From Paludisphaera mucosa (GTDB lineage Bacteria > Planctomycetota > Planctomycetia > Isosphaerales > Isosphaeraceae), in contig NZ_JARRAG010000002.1 in NCBI RefSeq assembly GCF_029589435.1, forward strand, positions 3,844,001 through 3,908,000: a DNA stretch of 64,000 nucleotides. Direction: 5' to 3'. A program made the translations under genes and the position numbers. The notes beneath the pieces were generated by a model. It saw only the letters and a program-made list of their open reading frames with translations, searched no databases and was not told where the DNA came from. The number at the start of each line of letters is the position of its first letter. The stretch's first letter is position 1. Below, in pieces: positions 42,434 through 51,700 of this stretch.

Positions 42434-42463
42434 TTGACCTTCGCGCGCGCCGGTCGCTACATT
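42434..42463 (+). promoter_or_regulatory. promoter of tRNA-Glu
   Basis: TTGACC (42434-42439), 18-bp spacer, TACATT (42458-42463), ending 19 nt before the tRNA. Confidence 0.7.
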
Positions 42464-42482
42464 AGTCCCTGTCCGGTACGAC

Positions 42483-42554
42483 GGCCCCGTCGTCTAGTGG
42501 TTAGGACACATGCCTTTCACGCATGCAGCACGGGTTCGAGTCCCGTCGGGGTCA
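42483..42554 (+). tRNA. tRNA-Glu (anticodon UUC)
   Basis: 72 nt with acceptor GGCCCCG/CGGGGTC and discriminator A. The anticodon arm CATGC-CTTTCAC-GCATG gives anticodon TTC. The T arm is GGGTTCGAGTCCC. CCA is not encoded. It ends 22 bp before the 3' end of the convergent deacetylase gene. Confidence 0.95.
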
Positions 42555-42576
42555 CTCCTTCCTCTCCCCCCTTTAT

Positions 42577-43530
42577 TCAAGACGCGACGGCCGGGCCCGA
42601 TCCCAGGGCCATCAAGTGCGTCGCGACGCAGCCGGCCAGGAGCGAGGGGTTGTAGCCGCCTTCGAGCACGCTGACGACCCGCCCCTGGGCGTGGGTCTCG
42701 GCGACGTCCACGACGTCCCGCGTCAGCGCGTCGAAATCCTCGAAGTCGAGCCCCAGCCCGCCGACGGGATCCTCGGCCATCGCGTCGAACCCGGCGCTCA
42801 CGATGACCAGCTCCGGCCGGTGCTTGTCGGCCAGCTTGTGCAGCCCCGCGCGAAACGCCGCGCGGAACTCGCCGGGCGGCGTCCCGAAGGGGAGGGGGAT
42901 GTTCTTGGTCAGCCCGAGCCCCGGGCCCTCGCCGGTCTCGCGCTCCAGGCCGGTGCCGGGATAGAAGGGGTGGCGATGGATCGACAGGAAGGCGACCTCG
43001 GCCGACTCGTAGAAGGCCTCCTGCGTGCCGTTGCCGTGATGGACGTCGAAATCGACGATCAGGATGCGATTCGCCGCGTGACGTGCGACCGCCTCGCGGG
43101 CGGCGACGGCGACGTTCGAGAAGAGGCAGAATCCCATCGCACCGCCCGGCAAGGCGTGATGCCCCGGCGGCCGGACCAGGCCCATCGCGCGGCGATGCTT
43201 GCCCCCCATGACGTCGGCGACCGCCTCGATGGCCGCGCCGGCCGCCAGCCGGGCCGCCGTGAGCGATCCGGGCGACATCCAGGTGTCGGCGTCCAGCGGC
43301 CCGCCGCCGCGTCGGTCGGCGGCTTCGAGCGAGGCAAGGTAGGCCGCCGAATGGACCCGGCGCAGCTCGTCGTCGGTCGCCTCGCGGACGACCCCCGCGG
43401 GGCAGGCGTCGAGCAGGCCCGTGCGTTTGAGGTGGCGGAGGATCGCCTCCAGCCGCTCGGGCTTCTCGGGGTGCTTATCCGGGGGCCGATGCTCGATCAT
43501 GCGGCGATCGACGTACAGGGCGACCGACAT
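42577..43530 (-). CDS. histone deacetylase-like amidohydrolase (arginase/deacetylase superfamily)
   Basis: A zinc hydrolase that probably removes acetyl groups from polyamines, acetoin-related compounds or proteins. The ATG at 43530 gives a 317-residue protein. Family blocks: KHPEKPERLEAILRHL near the N-terminus, RPPGHHA (tandem active-site His), VDFDVHHGNGTQEAFY (zinc-binding Asp/His), and AGFDAMAEDPVGGLGL (second zinc Asp). LEGGYN provides the conserved Gly-Gly-Tyr. Bacterial members include acetylpolyamine aminohydrolases and AcuC; the substrate here is unresolved. A TAGGAT box lies 44-49 bp upstream. It is followed (3' side) by the convergent tRNA-Glu. Confidence 0.92.
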   Translation of the reverse strand: MSVALYVDRRMIEHRPPDKHPEKPERLEAILRHLKRTGLLDACPAGVVREATDDELRRVHSAAYLASLEAADRRGGGPLDADTWMSPGSLTAARLAAGAAIEAVADVMGGKHRRAMGLVRPPGHHALPGGAMGFCLFSNVAVAAREAVARHAANRILIVDFDVHHGNGTQEAFYESAEVAFLSIHRHPFYPGTGLERETGEGPGLGLTKNIPLPFGTPPGEFRAAFRAGLHKLADKHRPELVIVSAGFDAMAEDPVGGLGLDFEDFDALTRDVVDVAETHAQGRVVSVLEGGYNPSLLAGCVATHLMALGSGPAVAS

Positions 43531-43642
43531 GCCGACCTCCCGGGTGCTCTCGCGGAACTTCTGAGACGGCCCGATCCTAACCCGGGCGCCGGCCGAATGC
43601 GAGACGCCGCACGGTTTCCCGTGGAACAGGGCGGGCGGAGGC

Positions 43643-45199
43643 TCAGAGCCGACGCCAGCGGGCGCCGTCGCGACCCACGAGCGCGTCGGCGTCGGCGGGG
43701 CCCCAGGTGCCGGCGGGATACTCGACGGGCGGCGGCGCGTCCGGCTTGTCCCAGGCATCGAGGATCGAGGTGATGAACCGCCAGGCGTTCTCGACCTCGT
43801 CGGTGCGCGTGAAGAGCGTCGGGTCGCCGAGCATGACGTCGAGCAGCAGCCGCTCGTAGGCCTCGGGCGGCGGGGCGGCGAAGGCGGTGCCGTAGCGGAA
43901 GTCCATCCGGACCTCCTGGAGCCGCCGTCGCGAGCCCGGGATCTTGGCCTCGAAGGTCAGGCTCGCGCCCTCGTTGGGCTGGATGCGGAGCACGAGCTGG
44001 TTGCCGACCGACTGGCCATCGTGCTCGACGTCGAAGAGCCGGGTCGGCGGCCGGTGGAACTGGATGGCGATCTCGGTGGCGCGCTTGGGCAGCCGCTTGC
44101 CGGTCCGGAGGAAGAAGGGCACGCCGGCCCAGCGCCAGGTGTTCAGGGTCAGCCGGATGGCCACGTACGGCGCGGTCGTCGAATCGGGGGCGACCCCCTT
44201 CTCCTGGAGGTAGCCGGGGACGTCCTCGCCCTCGATCGAGCCTGCGGCGTAGCGGGCGCGGACGACGTTCTCGTAGACGTCGGCGGGATTCCAGCGGGGG
44301 AGGGCCTGGAGGACCTTGACCTTCTCGTTGCGGACGGCGTCGGCCGAGAGGTCGACGGGGGGCTCCATCGCCACCAGGCAGAGGAGCTGGAGCATGTGGT
44401 TCTGGACCATGTCGCGGATCGCGCCGGCGGAGTCGTAGTACGACCCCCGATTGCCGGGCATGCCCACTTCCTCGGCGACGGTGATCTGCACCGAGGCGAC
44501 GTGGCGGCGGTCCCAGATCGGCTCGAAGATGCTGTTGCCGAACCGGAACGCCAGGATGTTCTGGACCGTCTCCTTGCCCAGGTAGTGGTCGATCCGGTAG
44601 ATCTGGCTCTCGTCGAGGACCCGCGAGGCGTCGCGGCTGAGCGCCCGGGCGCTCTCCAGGTCGTGGCCGAACGGCTTCTCGATGACGACCCGGCTCCAGG
44701 GCTCGTCCTGCTGCCAGGGGTAGACCAGCCCCGCCTTGCCGAGCTGGTCGACGATCGGCCGGAAGAACTCCGGCGCCACGGCCAGGTAGAAGACGCGGTT
44801 GCCGCGGGTGCCGTGGGTGCGGTCCAGCTCGTCGAGCTTGGCCTTGAGGTTCTGGAAGGCCTCGGGCTCGTCGAACGTCCCCGGCGCGAAGATCAGGCGG
44901 GAGGCGAACTGGGGCCAGACCTGCTTGAAGTCGCCGCCCTTCTCCTCCTCGGTCACCGACTTCTCGTATTCGCGCCTGAGGTCCTCGTCGGTCCAGTCCC
45001 GCCGGCCGAAGCAGACCACCGCGCACTCGGTGGGGAGGTTCCCCCGGTGGTAGAGGTGGTACAGCGCGGGGACCAGCTTGCGGTGCGCGAGGTCGCCCGT
45101 CGCGCCGAAGAGCACGATCGCGCAGGGCTGCGGCGCCTGGGCGCGGGGGAGGGCCTGGCGGAGCGGGTTGGAATCGGCTTCGAGGGGAGGCTCGGCCAT
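43643..45199 (-). CDS. zwf: glucose-6-phosphate dehydrogenase
   Basis: Oxidises glucose 6-phosphate to 6-phosphogluconolactone with NADP, the entry to the oxidative pentose-phosphate pathway. The ATG at 45199 gives 518 residues. NADP-binding GATGDLAHRK is near the N-terminus, VIEKPFGHDLESARALSRD is the coenzyme/substrate region, and the active-site block is RIDHYLGKETVQNI. VPFFLRTGKRLPKRATEI and DEVENAWRFITSILDAW lie further on. The open frame continues to 47179 only as the antisense of downstream plus-strand genes. It has a good promoter 68-96 bp upstream. Its assembly factor opcA is about 26 kb away in the window. Confidence 0.96.
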   Translation of the reverse strand: MAEPPLEADSNPLRQALPRAQAPQPCAIVLFGATGDLAHRKLVPALYHLYHRGNLPTECAVVCFGRRDWTDEDLRREYEKSVTEEEKGGDFKQVWPQFASRLIFAPGTFDEPEAFQNLKAKLDELDRTHGTRGNRVFYLAVAPEFFRPIVDQLGKAGLVYPWQQDEPWSRVVIEKPFGHDLESARALSRDASRVLDESQIYRIDHYLGKETVQNILAFRFGNSIFEPIWDRRHVASVQITVAEEVGMPGNRGSYYDSAGAIRDMVQNHMLQLLCLVAMEPPVDLSADAVRNEKVKVLQALPRWNPADVYENVVRARYAAGSIEGEDVPGYLQEKGVAPDSTTAPYVAIRLTLNTWRWAGVPFFLRTGKRLPKRATEIAIQFHRPPTRLFDVEHDGQSVGNQLVLRIQPNEGASLTFEAKIPGSRRRLQEVRMDFRYGTAFAAPPPEAYERLLLDVMLGDPTLFTRTDEVENAWRFITSILDAWDKPDAPPPVEYPAGTWGPADADALVGRDGARWRRL

Positions 45200-45266
45200 C
45201 GTTGAAATTCTCGCGAGGCTGAGGGGCGGCCGAGGGGCGCGTCGCCGAGACGGCTCGGGCCGTCCG

Positions 45267-45295
45267 ATTCTAGGTGCCCGCCGGGGCGCCATCAA
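45267..45295 (-). promoter_or_regulatory. promoter of zwf
   Basis: TTGATG (45295-45290), 17-bp spacer, TAGAAT (45272-45267), about 68 nt before the ATG at 45199. Confidence 0.65.
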
Positions 45296-45406
45296 GGGCC
45301 GCGTCGCCCCGCGGCCTCCCGCCGTTGCGGGGGGCGGCGGCGTCTGGCAAGATGGGGACGCCCAACGACGGGCCCGCCTTCCACCCTCCACAGAAGTGAA
45401 ACATCG

Positions 45407-45901
45407 ATGTCGCTGCTTCGCACGGGGTCGCATCGTACGGTCCCCTTCCTGATGCTCCTGGTCGGCCTCGCCCTGATCGGGTCGCAGGCATACCAGGCGG
45501 CCGGCCCGGACGCGGCGCAGTTCGCCGTGAAGGGGTCGCTGCAAAAGCTGCTGCTCCAGATCCCCGCGGGGATCGTCGCAGTAATCGTCGCGTCGCGGCT
45601 GATCGACTGCGACTTCGGGCCGATCACCGTCGTCGCCCTGAAGCTCGCCGGGATCATGGTGCTGGCCGAGGGGGTCGGCTGCTGGGTCCCCTTCCCGTTC
45701 TTCAGCGCCATGGCCGAGCTGGCCGTGATGGTGGTCGGCTTTTTCTGGCTGTTCGAGCTGGGCAAATGGGAGACGTATCTCGTCGTCCTCCTGAACCTGG
45801 CGGCGATCTTCGGGGCGCGCTACCTCGTCGACCAGTACATGAGCCCGTCCCACCCCTACTGGATCACGAACGAGCGGCCCCGACAGGGGCGACGACGCTG
45901 A
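45407..45901 (+). CDS. small integral membrane protein, unknown function
   Basis: A 164-residue protein with four clear hydrophobic helices: TVPFLMLLVGLALIGSQA, then around 50-63 (LLLQIPAGIVAVIV), 75-92 (ITVVALKLAGIMVLAEGVG) and 98-140 in two segments (AELAVMVVGFFWLFELG and YLVVLLNLAAIFGARYLV). No domain is recognised. It starts the plus-strand run of glycosyltransferase, dipeptidase and voltage-sensor-like protein. A weak TTGCGG ... CAAGAT pair lies about 55-80 bp upstream. Confidence 0.75.
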   Translation: MSLLRTGSHRTVPFLMLLVGLALIGSQAYQAAGPDAAQFAVKGSLQKLLLQIPAGIVAVIVASRLIDCDFGPITVVALKLAGIMVLAEGVGCWVPFPFFSAMAELAVMVVGFFWLFELGKWETYLVVLLNLAAIFGARYLVDQYMSPSHPYWITNERPRQGRRR

Positions 45902-45964
45902 ACCGGCCCCGGCCCCGCGAGACGTCCCACCCGGGCCTTCGAACGAAACCCCAGGAGCGCTTCG

Positions 45965-47587
45965 ATGACGGAGACGGCGGCGACGGGAACGGGGACCGGC
46001 CCACGATGGGGGATCTTCGCCCTCGGGGTGCTGTGCGCGGCGGCGGGCGTGGCCGGCTCGGCCCTCTTCCTGCCGCGTCAGAGCCTCTGGAACGACGAGG
46101 CGACCCAGATGTCGGGGTTGACCCTCGACCCGATCGCGCTGGTCCGCTGGCTGGCGAACCTGGACGAGCACGAATTCGGCGTGGCCGAGGATCGCATGCC
46201 CCCCCTGAGCTACTGGGTCGGCTGGGCCTGGTCGCGGGTCTTCGGCCTGACCGAGACGTCGATGCGGATCATGGGGGTCACGCTCAAGGCGCTGGCGACG
46301 CTCCTGGTCTTCGCGGCCGGACGCCGGACGTGGGGGACGGCGTCGGGGGCGGCCGCGGCGCTCCTGTTCGGGCTCGCGCCCAACGTCGTGGTGGCGTCGG
46401 TCGAGATCCGCGCCTATCCGCTCTTCATGCTGACCTCGGCCGGCCTGTTCTACTGCACGACGCGGCTGCTGGACGAGCCGGCGGAGCGTCAGCCGCGGTG
46501 GCTCGCGGGCATGACGGCCTGCGCGATCGCCGGGATCTTCACCCATTTCTTCGGGCTGGTGGCGGCGGGCGGGGCGTTCCTGGCCGCGCTCGTGATCGCG
46601 CCGAGGCGGGGGGGGCGGCTGGCCCCGATCCTGGCGGCGTGCGCGGTCGTGGCCCTGGCCACCGGGGGGGTCGCGCCGTTCGTCATGGCGTCGGTGAACA
46701 TGACCGACAGCAAGCCCGAGTTCGGCACCCTCCGCAACGTCGCCCGGTTCATCTACCGTCTGGTCTTCCACGCGTCGATGCGGCCGAGCCTGGCGGCGAC
46801 GCTGGCGGCGGCGGCCGGATTCGCGCTGGCGGGCCTCGCCTGCCTCGCCCCCGCGGGCCGCGGCCGCGACGCGCGGAACGGGCTGCTGATCGCCGGGGTC
46901 TCGGGGATCCTCGTCGTCGTGGCGGCGTCTCGATACGCCTCGTTCAACACCCTGGCGACGCATTACAGCTCCTGGATCCAACCCGTGCTGGCCCTTCTGC
47001 TCGGCTCCGGGCTGGCCGCCGCGCGGCCCTGGGCCCGGCGGGCGAGCCTGGTCGGCGTCGCCGCGATGCTCGGGGCCGTCCTGTACGGCGATTACACGCT
47101 GGCGACCCGCGGCGACGCCTTCGCGCACACCGGGTTCGCCCTGGTCGACGGCGCGGTCCGCCGCTTCGGCCCGGAGCACACGGTCGTCGTCTATGACGAG
47201 GTGGGCAACCCCTGGGACGTCTACGCGCCGCTGCGAGCCCGATACGGCGGCCGGCCGCCCCAGTTCGTCCTGACGGGGGAGGAGGGCGGGCGCATCCGCC
47301 TCGTCGACTATCCCAAAAAGCTCATGGAGACCGACCTGGCGTCGATCCCCGGCGAATACCTGATCGTCGTCCGCTGGCTCAATCGCAGCTCGGACGAGGT
47401 CGTCGAGCAGCTCAACGGCGGCTACCGCGAGATCGGCGACGGCGCGGCGTCGCGCTTCCTGAAGAGTTCGCCGGACTGGACCCTCGTCGAGGAGGGCGTC
47501 GCGCTGGCCTACGTCGCCGAGGAGATCGACGTCTTCCGCCGCAAGTCGACCGCGCCGGCCCCGGCGGCGAGCGGAGCCGATCGATGA
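45965..47587 (+). CDS. GT39-like membrane glycosyltransferase
   Basis: A 540-residue protein with about 10-11 membrane helices. The first outer loop has SLWNDEATQMSGLTLDP, the acidic NDE motif typical of GT-C/GT39 transferases. RMPPLSYWVGWAWSRVFGLT and SVEIRAYPLFMLTSAGLFY resemble later family loops. The C-terminal ~110 residues are soluble. The acceptor is unknown. It is one of two GT39-like proteins in the window (the other at 14057-15736). The stop overlaps the start of the dipeptidase gene by 4 bp (ATGA), so they are coupled. Confidence 0.82.
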   Translation: MTETAATGTGTGPRWGIFALGVLCAAAGVAGSALFLPRQSLWNDEATQMSGLTLDPIALVRWLANLDEHEFGVAEDRMPPLSYWVGWAWSRVFGLTETSMRIMGVTLKALATLLVFAAGRRTWGTASGAAAALLFGLAPNVVVASVEIRAYPLFMLTSAGLFYCTTRLLDEPAERQPRWLAGMTACAIAGIFTHFFGLVAAGGAFLAALVIAPRRGGRLAPILAACAVVALATGGVAPFVMASVNMTDSKPEFGTLRNVARFIYRLVFHASMRPSLAATLAAAAGFALAGLACLAPAGRGRDARNGLLIAGVSGILVVVAASRYASFNTLATHYSSWIQPVLALLLGSGLAAARPWARRASLVGVAAMLGAVLYGDYTLATRGDAFAHTGFALVDGAVRRFGPEHTVVVYDEVGNPWDVYAPLRARYGGRPPQFVLTGEEGGRIRLVDYPKKLMETDLASIPGEYLIVVRWLNRSSDEVVEQLNGGYREIGDGAASRFLKSSPDWTLVEEGVALAYVAEEIDVFRRKSTAPAPAASGADR

Positions 47588-48678
47588 GGACCCTGATCGA
47601 CGGCCACCTCGACCTGGCCTGGAACGCCCTGGGATGGGACCGGGACGTCACGCTCGACCTCGACGCCCTCAACGGCCGCGAGGCGAAGCTCACGGACCAT
47701 CCCGCCCGGGGCCGGGCGACGACCACCCTGCCCGAGATGCGCCGGGGGGGAGTCGCCGTCTGCCAGGCGACCGTGCTCTGCCGCGCCAAGGCCGTCAGCC
47801 GCTGGGACGAGTTCGCCCAGGGGCCGCCCCGGGCGAACCTCGATTGGTGCAACCAGGATATCGCCTCGGCCGCGGCCCGGGGCCAGCTCGCCTACTACGA
47901 GCGGCTGGAGCGCCGGGGGCTCTTGCGGCCGATCCGCACCCGATCCGAGCTGGACGACCACTGGTCGCGATGGGATGCGGACCCGGCGACGACCCCGATC
48001 GGCTTCATCCTGGCGATGGAGGGGTGCGACCCGATCGTCGAGCCCGACCGCGCGGACGAATGGTGGGACCTCGGCCTCCGCTCGGCGAACCTCGCGCACT
48101 ACGGGGCGAGCCGATACGCCGTGGGCACCGGCGGGGAGGGCCCGCTGACGCCCGCCGGCCGGGAGCTCCTCCGCGAGTTCGAGCGGCTGGGGATGATCCT
48201 CGACGTCACCCACCTCTCCGACGAGGGCTTCTTCCAGGCGCTCGACGCCTTCTCGGGCCCGGTCCTGGCCAGCCACAACAACTGCCGGGCCCTGGTGCCC
48301 GCCCAGCGGCAGTTCTCCGACGAGCAGCTCAAGCTGCTGATCGCCCGCGACGCGGTCGTCGGCGTGGCGCTCGACGCCTGGATGCTCCATCCCGGCTGGG
48401 TCCGGCATGAAACCTCTCGGTCGGTCGTCGGGCTCGAGGCGCTGGTCGACCATATCGACCACGTCTGCCAGCTCGCCGGCGACGACCGGCACGTCGCGAT
48501 CGGCAGCGACCTCGACGGCGGCTTCGGCACCGAGCAGACCCCGACCGGCCTCGATCGGATCTCCGACCTCCAGAAGCTCGACGCCCTGCTCGCCGCCCGG
48601 GGCTACGCCGACGCCGCGATCGACGCGGTCTTCCACGGCAACTGGCTCCGTTTCTTCCGCGAGCATCTGCCCGCCTGA
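47584..48678 (+). CDS. M19-family (renal-dipeptidase-like) membrane dipeptidase
   Basis: A dinuclear zinc metallopeptidase of 364 residues. The metal ligands are visible: His8 and Asp10 in DGHLDLAWN, bridging Glu in LAMEGCDP, His in DVTHLSD, His in LASHNNCRAL, and Asp in GSDLDGGFG. RSANLAHYGASRYAVGTGGEGPLTPAG is the family's central region. Cytoplasmic or anchored location cannot be told; no signal peptide is seen. Start overlaps the upstream GT39-like gene. The next gene starts 38 bp downstream. Confidence 0.92.
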   Translation: MRTLIDGHLDLAWNALGWDRDVTLDLDALNGREAKLTDHPARGRATTTLPEMRRGGVAVCQATVLCRAKAVSRWDEFAQGPPRANLDWCNQDIASAAARGQLAYYERLERRGLLRPIRTRSELDDHWSRWDADPATTPIGFILAMEGCDPIVEPDRADEWWDLGLRSANLAHYGASRYAVGTGGEGPLTPAGRELLREFERLGMILDVTHLSDEGFFQALDAFSGPVLASHNNCRALVPAQRQFSDEQLKLLIARDAVVGVALDAWMLHPGWVRHETSRSVVGLEALVDHIDHVCQLAGDDRHVAIGSDLDGGFGTEQTPTGLDRISDLQKLDALLAARGYADAAIDAVFHGNWLRFFREHLPA

Positions 48679-48716
48679 ACGCCGCGAACCGTCCTCGTCG
48701 ATCGCGACGTCTTGGT

Positions 48717-51700
48717 ATGATGGATCGTGCGGAGCGATCCCGGATGGCGGCGGAGCGACCAGCGGTGGCCGAGGTCACGTGGAACGAGCGCGCGTGGTGC
48801 GAGCAGGCTCGCGCCCTGGCCCGGAAGGGCGACGACGGGGCGGGGGAGCCCGTGCGCGCCGCGCGGCTGGGTCGGATGCTGGCCCACGTCGAGGCCGGCT
48901 GGCGGATCCGCGGGACGTTCGACGGCCATTCGGGCGATCCCGGCGGCGACCGGATCCGCCGCTCGGTGGTCCGCGGCCTGGCCGACCTCCGCCGCGCCGT
49001 CGACGACCTGCTCGCGAAGGTCGAGCCCGACGGCGAGGCCGAGCGGCTGGCCGCGGCCAAGCTCCGCGAGTGGATCGCCCGCGAGCGGTCGACGCTCCAG
49101 GCCGTGCTGACGAACCCGCAGGTCGACCCGTTCCGCCGCCTCCTCAGCCTGGACGCGATTCGGGGCGACCTCGAATGGTTCGGCCTGCTGCTCGACCGCC
49201 TGGAGGGCGATCCGGGGCCCGGACCCGCGGCCTGGCTCGAGGTCGAGCTGGCCAAGGTCCGCCGCCTGCTGGAAGACGAGCCCCGCCGCCCCAAGGCGCG
49301 CGCCCGCCGCGCGGCGCTGCGGGCGCGCTGCGAGCGGATGCGCGGAATCCTGCTGGAGCGTCGCGTCCGCAAGGAACTCGACGCCGCACTGGAGGAGGCC
49401 GCGCCCGAGCGGCTGGCCGCGGTCCGCAACAAGCTGTCGAGGCTCCAGGCCCGCGTCGGGGCCCTGGAGCCGGTCGCCGACGCGGCGGACGACTCGGCGT
49501 CCGACTCCGGCTCCCACCCGACCATCGACCCCGACGTCGAGCGGCCCGGCGACGACCCCGTCGCCTGGACGAAGGCCCTCGCGGCCCGGCGCGCGGAGGT
49601 CGCCGAGCGGATCGACGAGAGCCTGCTCGCCATGCCCCCCGCGCAGGCCTCGGCCGCCTGCGCGCGGATCGTCCAGGGCGCGCGCGACGAGCTGGCCGAG
49701 ATGATCGCCTTCCTCCAGGACGCCCCGATGCGGCGGGCGGTCCTCCGCCTGGAGACGGCCGAGGAGGACATGGATCGGCTGACGGCGACGATGCAGACCC
49801 TCCGCCGCGCCGGCCGCCGCGCCCCGGAGGAGAGGCGGCCCACCTCCGAGGACTGCCGACGCCTGGACGACGCCCTCGGCGACGTCCGCCGGCTCCACGG
49901 CACGATCCGCGGCGAGTGGCAGGAGAAGCTGCTCACGTTCCGGCTCCAGAACCTGCTGGGCCGCCGCGGCGCGACGCTGCTGGACAACGTCGTCCTCGCC
50001 CTGATCATCGCCCTGTCCCTGCTGATCGTGGGCGAGACGCTCCTCGACCGCTCGGGCGGCCTGTCGCATTCACGACTCGCCCTCTTCGCCTGGCTCGACC
50101 TGGCCGTCTGCTCGGGCCTGATGGCCGAGTTCCTGCTGAAGTGGACCCTCGCGCCGGCGCGCGGGGTCTACTTCGTGCAGCACTTCGTGATCGACTTCCT
50201 GGCGTCGCTGCCGTTCGGCTTCCTCGCCTTCGTGATGGACGAGCAGCTCTCGCCGGGCGGCGAGCAGACGCTCTGGCTCCTGCGCTACCTGCGGTTCGCC
50301 CGGATCCTGGAGATCCTCTTCTTCCTCCGCCTGGCGATGCCCGTCGTCAGGCTGGCGAGGCTGGCGCTCTTCGCGCTGAGGCTGAGCGACCGCCTGGTGC
50401 GGCGGAACGCCGGGCTCCTGAACCGCAACGTGATCCTGTTCGAGCCGAATCAGACGAACCGCGCCGAGTCGAGCGACCGCCACCGCCTGGCGTTGCTCCG
50501 CGGCGAGGTCCAGGCCGCCGAATCGAACCTCGGCCGCCGGCTCCATCGCGAGCAGCAGGACGCCCTGGCGGCGCGGCGGCTCTCCGACCTGGCCGTCCGC
50601 CTCGGTTTCCTCCCCGACCGCCAGATCGAGCCCCTGAGCGAGCATCGCGACGGCCGCGAGATCCCCGTCGAGGCGCTCGTCGAGCGGCTGATCCAGCTCA
50701 CGCCCGAGACCCTGGTCGACCGCATGGGCCAGACTTTCGTCGCCTCGGTCGACGGCTACCTCCGGGTGCTCGACGCCCCGATCGTGCGTCGGCTGCCGCT
50801 GATCCGCAGCCTGGTCGCCCACCGCGAGAAGTCGCCGGCCGAGGCCGTGGCGCTGGCGGCGAACTACGTCGGCTACGCCGTCCAGCGCGGGCTGGACCTG
50901 ATCTACTTCCTGGCCGACCTTCAGGCGACGCTCTCGCCGGCCATCTTCCTCGACCGCCTGGGGCTGACGCTGGTCAACGCGACCCGCACGCCGGCCAAGC
51001 GGCTGCTCTGGCTGGGGACGCTCTTCCTCGTCCTCTTCGTGACGGTCAACGTCGTCGGCTTCCTGAGCGCCTTCCGGCCGTTCGTCGACGGCGTACAGCA
51101 GAAGCTGGGCTGGCCGGTGATCGTCCTCGGCTGCGTCTGCCTGGGCTTCTGGTCGCTGGGATCCTGGCTGCGGCGGATCGCCAACCAGTCGGCCGACTTC
51201 TGCGAGCGGCTCGTCGAGGCCCAGTTCGCCGCCCAGACGAAGACGTTCAAGGCCCGCCGCAGCGAGCAAGACGCCCGGTTCCTCGCCGAGCGGGTCGTCG
51301 ACCCCGAGATCGCCCTGCGGTCGTCCGACGACCACGTCCCCGGGCTCTACCGCGACGTCCCCACCGCCGCCGCCGACGTCGAGGCGATCTTCGTCAGCCC
51401 CCAGACCCGGTTCGCCAACCGCGAGCTGTCGTTCCTGCGGAACATCCGCCTCCTCTACCAGGACTACCTCGACGGCTCGCCGTTCCATCGCAGCGACGTC
51501 AAGACGTCGGTCCAGCTCCTGGGCAACCTCGCCCTGACGAACCTGCGGCGGAGCCGGATCGAGTCCCTCCTCGGCGAGAACCGGGCGCTGGGGCGGCTCG
51601 ACATGAGCCGGGCGGGGGGGCTGCTGGGCGGGCCCTACCTCTGGTTCAACTACATCACGCGGATCATCGTCCAGGAGACGGCCGTCTTGCTCCTGGACTA

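Noticed and set aside
43610-43626. GTTTCCCGTGGAAC near the zwf 3' end as a parS site
   Set aside because: It lacks the CACGTG core.
43643-47179. An extended zwf frame of 1178 residues
   Set aside because: The extra N-terminal part is antisense to two plus-strand genes; the ATG at 45199 fits G6PD.
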